A stretch of 8,338 nucleotides of DNA from an uncultured Faecalibacterium sp. GTDB lineage: Bacteria > Bacillota > Clostridia > Oscillospirales > Ruminococcaceae. The stretch covers positions 1 through 8,338 of the forward strand of contig CAAFQM010000242.1 of NCBI GenBank assembly GCA_900765105.1, in the 5' to 3' direction. Made by a program: the position numbers and the translations under genes. Position 1 is the first letter of the stretch; each line of letters starts with the position of its first letter. The notes below the pieces were generated by a model. That model ran no database searches. It was not told the origin of the DNA and saw only the letters and a program-made list of their open reading frames with translations. Positions 3,878 to 8,338 of this stretch are shown here, piece after piece.

Positions 3878-4294
3878 ATGATGATGCCTGCAAACTATTC
3901 TGCAATCGCAGAGAACGAGATGTCTTATGTTGTTGGTGGCGGCCTGGTCGATGTCCTGGCTCCTGTGATGACCACTGAGAACTGGAAGAACGTCAACACC
4001 AACCTGATCAAGATCGTTGGTAACGCTTACCTGGACAAGACCGTTCAGAGCGCTCTGGGCATGGTCTTCAATGGCAACTATGTCCCCGGCGGCGTTCTGA
4101 CTGGCGCTTTCGGCATTGTGAAGAACATCTGGAGCAACGCTATGGATACCACCGACAACAAGGTTGCTGGCGGCGCTAAGGGCCTGTTCAACATCGCTCT
4201 GCAGGGTGTCGGCATTCTGGCTTCCATCTACACTCTGGGCTCCGGCTCCATCGGCATCGAGGCTGGCAAGAAGTTCGACCTGAAGGTGCTGTAA
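3878..4294 (+). CDS. mam: MAM-like secreted protein with double-glycine-type leader
   Basis: A 138-residue, about 15-kDa protein. Its start, MMMPANYSAIAENEMSYVVG, is nearly the N-terminus I recall for the Faecalibacterium prausnitzii microbial anti-inflammatory molecule (MAM), and the length also fits. The ENEMSYVVGGG segment (residues 12-22) is a double-glycine-type leader of the kind cut and exported by peptidase-containing ABC transporters, leaving a mature part of about 116 residues. The mature part is rich in Gly, Asn, Val and Ile, with no cysteine. No transporter or immunity gene is in view. Three consecutive ATGs are present; the first (3878) is best placed, 10 nt after AAGGGAG. Codon use is strongly biased (AAC, AAG, CTG, GGC, GCT), unlike the GC-rich neighbours, suggesting very high expression. 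MAM is reported to be anti-inflammatory in host cells; its bacterial role is unknown to me. Confidence 0.85.
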   Translation: MMMPANYSAIAENEMSYVVGGGLVDVLAPVMTTENWKNVNTNLIKIVGNAYLDKTVQSALGMVFNGNYVPGGVLTGAFGIVKNIWSNAMDTTDNKVAGGAKGLFNIALQGVGILASIYTLGSGSIGIEAGKKFDLKVL

Positions 4295-4295
4295 T

Positions 4296-4348
4296 CAGTA
4301 ACAACTGATTTGAGGTGTACACCAAAGCAGCTTTTAAGCTGGTTTGGT
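4296..4348 (+). other. Two hairpins in the 3' UTR of the MAM-like mRNA
   Basis: AATCAGT/ACTGATT forms a 7-bp stem just after the stop codon. ACCAAA-G-CAGCTT (4321-4333) pairs with AAGCTG-G-TTTGGT (4336-4348) in a longer stem with one G-G mismatch. Neither has a T-run, so they are not terminators; they precede the real terminator and may protect the 3' end. Confidence 0.55.
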
Positions 4349-4365
4349 AACAAGCACTGAACCAG

Positions 4366-4408
4366 AACCCCGCGCACATGGCTTCGGCTATTGTGCGCGG
4401 GGTTTTTG
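4366..4408 (+). terminator. Strong intrinsic terminator of the MAM-like gene
   Basis: A perfect 11-bp stem (CCCCGCGCACA, 4368-4378, with 4392-4402), extended inside by a C(TTCG)G tetraloop hairpin and outside by two A-T pairs, followed by TTTTT (4403-4407). Confidence 0.95.
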
Positions 4409-4466
4409 TTGTATTTCCGGGGGGCAGATGCGTGGTAACGACATGCCGTCTTGAAAAAATAAAGCT

Positions 4467-4538
4467 TTATGGTATGCTTATGCCAGAAAAGGAAACCGAA
4501 AGCGGGTGGGCCAATGGCACAGCTGTGATCTTTGGCAT
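4467..4538 (-). CDS. Doubtful 23-codon micro-ORF with good ribosome site
   Basis: ATG at 4538 is preceded by AAAGGAGGG, 4 nt away; the frame gives MPKITAVPLAHPLSVSFSGI plus three residues and a stop. Upstream are TTGACA (4600-4595), with no -10 at the right distance, and the palindrome at 4555-4566, which could be an operator. The product matches no family I know. It may be a real micropeptide or the truncated beginning of a lost gene. Confidence 0.25.
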   Translation of the reverse strand: MPKITAVPLAHPLSVSFSGISIP

Positions 4539-4603
4539 AGTTCCCTCCTTTTTGTGAACGTGTTCATAAAAGAAATGGCGCATTGAAGAGGATTTGTCAA
4601 TAG

Positions 4604-4641
4604 AAAAGCACCGTACCTCCAACGAAGTACAGTGCTTTTTT
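4604..4641. terminator. Terminator between modA and the spacer
   Basis: GCACCGTAC (4608-4616) pairs with GTACAGTGC (4627-4635) with one mismatch. AAAA lies on the left and TTTTTT (4636-4641) on the right. It is stronger rightward. Leftward it has four T's and is the only stem found downstream of modA. Confidence 0.65.
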
Positions 4642-4707
4642 GATAGAAATAGCGGCTGATCGCAATCACGCGGAGCGTTTGCGTGCCTTGGTTGCCGAAG
4701 CGTCCTT

Positions 4708-5577
4708 TTACTGTTTTACGGCGCTGAAGCCGACCTGCTCAAAAACGGACATGGCTTCTTCGGTCTGCAGATGATCAAGAAAGGCCTTGGCCGCGTCGGC
4801 ACTGGGGGCAGCCTTCATCACGGCGGCAGGGTAGATGACCTGACCGCACATTTCCTTGGTGGCTTCGTCCACGGGGGTCAGACCGGCGCTGTAGGCATCG
4901 GTGCAGTAGACGACACCTGCATCCACACTGCCCTCGCTGATCTGCGTGGTCACTTCCTTGACGTTGGAACCATAGGTGATGACACCGGCGGCAGCCAGTG
5001 CAGCTTCGTCCAGATCATAATAGGCCAGGATTTTCTGGGTGTACTGCCCCACAGGCACATCGCTGTTGCCCATGCAGAAGAGGATATCCTCGGCTTTCAG
5101 ATGCTCGGCCAGTGCGTCAAAGCTGTCGATGCTCTTGTCGCTGCCCTCCGGCACGCAGAGCACGACCTTGTTTTCCAGCAGGTCCACACGGCTGTCGCTG
5201 TCCACAAAGTCCAGACCTTCGGTGTTCACATCGGCGGAAGCGGTGCTGTCCAGCTGGTTCATCTGCTTCTGACCGGCCGAGATGAACAGGTCACAGTCGG
5301 CACCTTCCTGAATCTGGGTTTTCAGGGTGCCGGAAGAATCAAAGTTGAACTGGAAGGTCACGCCCGGGTTCTCCGCCGAGTAGGTCTCGCCGATGGCGGT
5401 GAGGGTCTCGGTGAGGGAAGCGGCGGCAAAGATGATGAGCTCCACCGGCTCTCCGGCTGCTTCCGAGGAAGCGGCCGTGCCGGAAGTGGAGCTGCCACAG
5501 GCGGTCAGGGCAGCGGCGGCTCCGGCCAGACCAGCCGCATAAAGAAAGTTCCGGCGGGAAATCTTGTTCAGTTTCAT
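4708..5577 (-). CDS. modA: Molybdate ABC transporter substrate-binding lipoprotein ModA
   Basis: A 289-residue periplasmic-binding-type protein that captures molybdate at the outer face of the membrane and delivers it to the ModBC permease. The N-terminus has ISRRNFLYAAG, a twin-arginine-like motif, then a hydrophobic stretch and the lipobox LTAC with Cys27 as lipidation site. The mature protein shows family signatures: IIFAAASLTETL near residues 48-59, FDSSGTLKTQIQEGADCDLF in the middle, and VGQYTQKIL with VDAGVVYCTDA later. The ATG at 5577 has GGAG 7 nt upstream. It lies downstream of the moa genes on the same strand but behind their terminator, so it is probably its own unit. No modB or modC follows; the next sequence is non-coding spacer. 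Tungstate binding cannot be excluded by eye. Confidence 0.93.
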   Translation of the reverse strand: MKLNKISRRNFLYAAGLAGAAAALTACGSSTSGTAASSEAAGEPVELIIFAAASLTETLTAIGETYSAENPGVTFQFNFDSSGTLKTQIQEGADCDLFISAGQKQMNQLDSTASADVNTEGLDFVDSDSRVDLLENKVVLCVPEGSDKSIDSFDALAEHLKAEDILFCMGNSDVPVGQYTQKILAYYDLDEAALAAAGVITYGSNVKEVTTQISEGSVDAGVVYCTDAYSAGLTPVDEATKEMCGQVIYPAAVMKAAPSADAAKAFLDHLQTEEAMSVFEQVGFSAVKQ

Positions 5578-5648
5578 GGTTTATCTCCTGCTTTTTGAGA
5601 GAAATGATTTTGCACGATACGGTACAGGATGCGGTGCCGCCCACCGGG

Positions 5649-5677
5649 ATAAAAATGTCACACCCAATAAAATACAA
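5649..5677 (-). promoter_or_regulatory. Possible promoter of modA
   Basis: TTGTAT (5677-5672), a 17-nt spacer and TTTTAT (5654-5649), each 4 of 6 to sigma-A consensus. It immediately follows the moa-operon terminator. The leader contains a CGGTG/CACCG hairpin. I recognise no molybdenum-cofactor riboswitch. Confidence 0.35.
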
Positions 5678-5712
5678 AAAAATGGCCGGTCCGTCAAGCG
5701 GCAAACCGGCCA
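5676..5712 (-). terminator. Intrinsic terminator of the moaC-moaA-MOSC/moaB operon
   Basis: On the minus strand TGGCCGGT (5712-5705) pairs with ACCGGCCA (5690-5683), followed by seven T's (5682-5676). It is 67 nt past the last stop codon; the strand lacks a T-run in the other direction. Confidence 0.88.
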
Positions 5713-5717
5713 AAATT

Positions 5718-5762
5718 CATGCGCATACCGGTTGAAGTTGAGAAACAACAGGCGCATGGTAT
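5718..5762. other. Alternative inverted repeats in the moa 3' UTR
   Basis: CATGCGC (5718-5724) is complementary to GCGCATG (5752-5758), while ATACC (5725-5729) is complementary to GGTAT (5758-5762). Both stems are adjacent to the terminator; function unknown. Confidence 0.35.
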
Positions 5763-5779
5763 GACTTTTTGCGAGAGAC

Positions 5780-6712
5780 TCATCGGCGCGCACACTCGCC
5801 ATCCAGCCCGGCGGCGATGCGTACCCCGTGTTCCAGACTGGGCAGGATGTACTCCAGATTTTCCTGCACGGCTTTGGGGCTGCCCGGCAGGTTGACGATG
5901 AGCGTTCTGCCGCGCAGCACGCTGGCTCCGCGGCTGAGCATCCCGCGCGGGGTGATACTCAGGCTGTGATACCGCATGGCTTCAGCAATGCCGGGCGCGT
6001 TGCGGTCGGCCACGGCAAGGGTGGCTTCCGGGGTAATATCCCGGGGCGAAAAGCCGGTGCCGCCGGTGGTGAGGATCAGGTTGACCTGTCGGCCGTCTGC
6101 CAACCGGATGAGCTGGGCTTTCAGGGCCGCAGCTTCATCGGGCAGAAGCAGGGTCTCCTCCACTACATAACCCGCATCGGTCAGCATTTTGACGATGATC
6201 GGGCCGCTTTTGTCCTCGCGCTCGCCACGGCTGCCCTTGTCGGACAGGGTAATGACGGCAGCCCGCAGGGGCGGGTTTTCCAGTGGGGGCAGAAGAGTCA
6301 CTTCATCGTCCACATGGATCTCGCCGCCGTGCAGCACCCGGGCAAACACGCCCTCCCGGGGCATAATGCACTCGCCGGTCTGCTGTTTGATGACGCAGTC
6401 GTTGTGGCACTCCTTGCCGATCTGGGTCATTTCCAGAACAACATCCCCGATGGCAAAACGGCTGGTCACCGGCAGGGCGCGGAAGTTGAAGCCTTCAATG
6501 ACCAGGTTTTCGCCAAAGGCACCATAGTCTACCCAGATTTTTTTGCGGAAGGCTTCGATCTTTTCAGCGCTCAGCAGACTGACCTGCCGGTGCCAGTTGC
6601 CGCCGTGGGCATCGCCCACGATGCCCCACTCCGGGGTGAGAACGGCGCTGGGCACTGCGGTCTTGACGGTGCCGCGCTGGGGGCTTGTGCAGATTGCCAG
6701 AATTTTACCCAT
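5780..6712 (-). CDS. MOSC domain fused to MoaB/MogA-type molybdopterin protein
   Basis: 310 residues with two domains. Residues 1 to about 145 are a MOSC domain, with GDAHGGNWHRQVSLLSAE, YGAFGENLVIEG and the Cys-containing IGKECHNDCVIKQQTGEC; such domains handle sulfur or molybdenum-cofactor chemistry. Residues about 148-305 are a MoaB/MogA domain, which adenylates molybdopterin before metal insertion: AAVITLSDKGSRGEREDKSG (151-170), TTGGTG (215-220), RDITPEAT and NLPGSPKA (274-281). Each domain looks complete. The ATG at 6712 lies 6 nt after the moaA stop and its GGAGG overlaps the last moaA codons, so translation is coupled. It is the last gene of the operon and is followed by a terminator. 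I leave the symbol empty because of the fusion. Confidence 0.92.
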   Translation of the reverse strand: MGKILAICTSPQRGTVKTAVPSAVLTPEWGIVGDAHGGNWHRQVSLLSAEKIEAFRKKIWVDYGAFGENLVIEGFNFRALPVTSRFAIGDVVLEMTQIGKECHNDCVIKQQTGECIMPREGVFARVLHGGEIHVDDEVTLLPPLENPPLRAAVITLSDKGSRGEREDKSGPIIVKMLTDAGYVVEETLLLPDEAAALKAQLIRLADGRQVNLILTTGGTGFSPRDITPEATLAVADRNAPGIAEAMRYHSLSITPRGMLSRGASVLRGRTLIVNLPGSPKAVQENLEYILPSLEHGVRIAAGLDGECARR

Positions 6713-6718
6713 GAAATT

Positions 6719-7687
6719 TTATCCTCCGATCCGGTACATCCCGCAGGTGGCGGGCATGGAACTGTCTTCAAAATGGTGCTCCCGGGGTTTGGACCAGATG
6801 GTTTCCCGGATGGCGGCCAGCAGCCGGGTATCGTCGGCACCGCCACGCAGCAGTGCACGCAGGTCGCAGCCGGTCTCACTGGCAAGGCAGGGGCGCAGAA
6901 AGCCAAGGCTTGTCAGGCGCACCCGGTTGCAGGAGGCGCAGAACTTGCCGTGCACGGCGGTGATGAAGCCGATGCTGCCCTTCCAGCCGGGGACGGTATA
7001 GTACACTGCCGGGCCGTCGCCCAAAGCGACGCCTTCCACGGGATGCAGCCCGGGCCAGCGGCGGGCGAACCGCGCCTGCAGCTCCGGGCCGGAAATGCAG
7101 GGTATGACCGCGCCGTAGCCGATGGGCATCATCTCGATGAACCGCACTTGTAAATCATTGTCCCGGGCCAGTTCTGCGATCGATTCCAGTTCGCCCTCGT
7201 TGACGCCGGCCTGCGGCACACAGTTGAGTTTGACCGGCAGGGGACTGTCCAGCGCAGCGCGCAGGCCTGCCTGCACGGCGGCAAATTCGTCCCGGGCAGT
7301 GATGCATCGGAACACGGCGGGGTCCAGCGTGTCCAGACTGATGTTTACGCTGTCCAGCCCGGCGTCCAGCAGGGCTGGCAGCTGCCGGGCCAGAAGCACA
7401 GCGTTGGTGGTCAGGGTCACTTTGCGGATGCCGGGGGTGGCTTTCAGCCCGGCCACCAGCTGTTCCACACCCTTGCGCACCAGTGGTTCACCGCCGGTGA
7501 TGCGCACGGTGTCGATGCCGCACTGCGCAAACAACGCAGTCAGACGCAGAAGTTCTTCGTAGGTGAGCAAAGCTTCCCGTTCCAGTTTTTCCACGCCGTC
7601 CGGCATACAGTAACGGCAGCGCAGGTTGCAAAGGTCGGTAACAGACAGGCGCAGGTAGTGGATATCCCGGCGGCAGGAATCAAACAT
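6719..7687 (-). CDS. moaA: GTP 3',8-cyclase MoaA (radical SAM)
   Basis: A 322-residue radical SAM enzyme that converts GTP to 3',8-cyclo-GTP, the first step of molybdenum-cofactor synthesis. The N-terminal cluster motif is CNLRCRYC (Cys20, Cys24, Cys27), the SAM-binding GGEP is at 65-68, and the second cluster is FCASCNRVRLTSLGFLRPC (Cys250, Cys253, Cys267). The protein ends in the Gly-Gly tail needed for MoaA activity. The ATG at 7687 (MFDSCRRDIHYLRLSVTDLC) is chosen because GGAGGG precedes it by 5 nt. Longer in-frame extensions run inside moaC. It overlaps the moaC stop by 8 nt, so the two are probably translated in step; MoaC uses its product. Confidence 0.96.
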   Translation of the reverse strand: MFDSCRRDIHYLRLSVTDLCNLRCRYCMPDGVEKLEREALLTYEELLRLTALFAQCGIDTVRITGGEPLVRKGVEQLVAGLKATPGIRKVTLTTNAVLLARQLPALLDAGLDSVNISLDTLDPAVFRCITARDEFAAVQAGLRAALDSPLPVKLNCVPQAGVNEGELESIAELARDNDLQVRFIEMMPIGYGAVIPCISGPELQARFARRWPGLHPVEGVALGDGPAVYYTVPGWKGSIGFITAVHGKFCASCNRVRLTSLGFLRPCLASETGCDLRALLRGGADDTRLLAAIRETIWSKPREHHFEDSSMPATCGMYRIGG

Positions 7688-8177
7688 AGCCGCCCTCCGC
7701 CCGGATGTAGTGGCCGCTTTTGCCGCCGGTCTTTTCCACAAGATGGATGCCGCCCAGTTCCATGCCCTTGTCCACAGCCTTGCACATATCATAGATGGTG
7801 AGCAGAGCGGTGGAAACACCGGTCAGGGCTTCCATCTCCACGCCGGTGACGCCGCTGGTTTTCACGGTGCAGCGGGCTTCCACAGCCTGCTGTTCGGGCA
7901 GCAGGCTGAAATCGATGCTCACCTTGGTCAGCGGCAGCGGATGGCACAGCGGGATCAGCTCGCTGGTGCGTTTGGTGGCCATGATGCCTGCAATGCGGGC
8001 TACGCCCAGCACATCGCCTTTTTTTACTTTGCCGCCCTGCACGGCGGCAAAGGCTTCGGCGTTCATGGTGATGATGCCCCGGGCCGTGGCTTCGCGGAAG
8101 GTGACGGCCTTGCCGCTCACATCCACCATCACGGCGTTTCCGGCGGCATCAAAATGTGTCAGGTTGGTTTCGCTCAT
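7680..8177 (-). CDS. moaC: Cyclic pyranopterin monophosphate synthase MoaC
   Basis: A 165-residue enzyme that converts the MoaA product into cyclic pyranopterin monophosphate. The start MSETNLTHFDAAGNAVMVDV aligns with E. coli MoaC (MSQLTHINAAGEAHMVDV). The conserved core KGDVLGVARIAGIMATKRT, LIPLCHPL, GVEMEALTGVS and YDMCKAVDKGM is all present, as is the Lys-rich KTGGKSGHY end. I chose the ATG at 8177 by that alignment. Upstream in-frame starts (ATG 8186, TTG 8210) add residues not found in the family. The ribosome site is poor (AAGAAAGA about 12 nt upstream). It is the first gene of the moaC-moaA-MOSC/moaB operon. Confidence 0.95.
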   Translation of the reverse strand: MSETNLTHFDAAGNAVMVDVSGKAVTFREATARGIITMNAEAFAAVQGGKVKKGDVLGVARIAGIMATKRTSELIPLCHPLPLTKVSIDFSLLPEQQAVEARCTVKTSGVTGVEMEALTGVSTALLTIYDMCKAVDKGMELGGIHLVEKTGGKSGHYIRAEGGYV

Positions 8178-8181
8178 AAAG

Positions 8182-8210
8182 ATCATATCTTTCTTGTTAA
8201 AGTGAATCAA
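8182..8210 (-). promoter_or_regulatory. Candidate sigma-A promoter directly before moaC
   Basis: TTGATT (8210-8205), a 17-nt spacer and TATGAT (8187-8182). A start about 7 nt downstream would fall at the moaC ATG (8177), implying an almost leaderless mRNA. The -35 is only 4 of 6. Confidence 0.35.
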
Positions 8211-8250
8211 ATTTTCAAACGTCCTCGCCCTCTCAGGCTCATTTCATTCG

Positions 8251-8330
8251 CCAGCTCCCCCAAAGTGGGAGCCCTTGGCAGTCCACGCAAGCTTCATCTC
8301 TTTGCCAAGGCCTCTCCCTTTGAGGAAAGA
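8251..8330. repeat. Palindromic intergenic repeat (REP/MITE-like)
   Basis: CCTTGGCA (8273-8280) and TGCCAAGG (8303-8310) form a perfect 8-bp stem. Outside it CCCCAAAG (8258-8265) and CTTTGAGG (8318-8325) pair with one mismatch, and GGGAG/CTCCC pair between. The motifs AGCTGGCGAATG and CCTGAGAGGG just left of it (minus strand, about 8257-8226) resemble short repeats I associate with intergenic regions of gut Clostridia. No ORF is present. Genome-wide copy number could not be checked. Confidence 0.5.
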
Positions 8331-8338
8331 CTTCCCCC

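Larger units (their letters stand above)
4451..4641 (+). ncRNA. Candidate small transcript in the MAM-modA spacer
   Basis: TTGAAA (4451-4456), a 16-nt spacer and extended TGG-TATGCT (4473-4478) form a plausible promoter. A terminator with six T's lies at 4604-4641. The RNA would be about 155 nt and lacks a well-placed ribosome site for any ORF. A near-palindrome, TGAACGTGTTCA (4555-4566), is inside it. This spacer (4409-4707) otherwise holds no recognisable gene. Confidence 0.3.

Noticed and set aside
4555..4566. TGAACGTGTTCA as a LexA box
   Set aside because: The Gram-positive LexA box is GAAC-N4-GTTC; here the spacer is 2 nt, so it is only an unassigned near-palindrome.
4595..4600. TTGACA before the 23-codon micro-ORF as a promoter
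   Set aside because: No -10-like hexamer lies at 16-18 nt on that strand.
5828..7153. Plus-strand 441-codon frame opposite the moa genes
   Set aside because: Antisense to two confidently identified genes, with no recognisable domain.
8222..8338. Molybdenum-cofactor riboswitch before moaC
   Set aside because: The region is structured, but I do not recognise the conserved core of that RNA, and the palindromic layout fits a dispersed repeat better.
1..8338. CRISPR array, tRNA or rRNA genes
   Set aside because: No regularly spaced direct repeats of CRISPR length and no tRNA or rRNA core motifs were seen on either strand.

Overview
This window looks chromosomal and comes from a moderately GC-rich Firmicute of the Clostridia, most likely Faecalibacterium or a close Oscillospiraceae/Ruminococcaceae relative. 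The main pointer is a gene at 3878-4294 whose product opens with almost the same residues as the Faecalibacterium 'microbial anti-inflammatory molecule' (MAM). The genus is inferred from remembered family sequences, not from a search.

Layout. (a) 1-335: the first codons of a thiT-like thiamine transporter gene on the minus strand, behind a TPP riboswitch, an intrinsic terminator and a sigma-A-type promoter; divergent from it is spoIIID with a sigma-E-type promoter. (b) 336-3580: a sporulation block with spoIIID (+), then sigG, sigE and spoIIGA (all -). SpoIIGA is the protease that matures pro-sigma-E, sigma-E should switch on spoIIID, and sigma-G is the late forespore factor, so three levels of the cascade sit together. 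(c) 1500-1980, the sigE-sigG gap, holds an apparent small type I toxin-antitoxin-like unit. It has a 37-codon hydrophobic ORF (+) with a sequestered Shine-Dalgarno, a converging consensus promoter that would make a roughly 95-nt antisense RNA, a shared bidirectional terminator, and flanking 17-nt inverted repeats. (d) 3581-4408: the divergent spoIIGA/MAM-like intergenic region with 10-bp-phased TGTGAAA repeats and a 0A-like box, then the MAM-like gene with structured UTRs and a strong terminator. (e) 4409-4707: a gene-poor spacer with one candidate small transcript and one doubtful micro-ORF. (f) 4708-8177: molybdenum genes on the minus strand, moaC-moaA-(MOSC::moaB fusion) as a tightly packed operon ending in a terminator, then modA as a separate unit. 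(g) 8222-8338: a palindromic intergenic repeat.

The points most worth a second look are the toxin-antitoxin-like module inside the spoIIG-sigG locus, the sigG ribosome-site hairpin whose 5' arm is overlapped by a sigma-G-like -10, and the MAM-like gene that shares a Spo0A-box-like, phased-repeat control region with spoIIGA.
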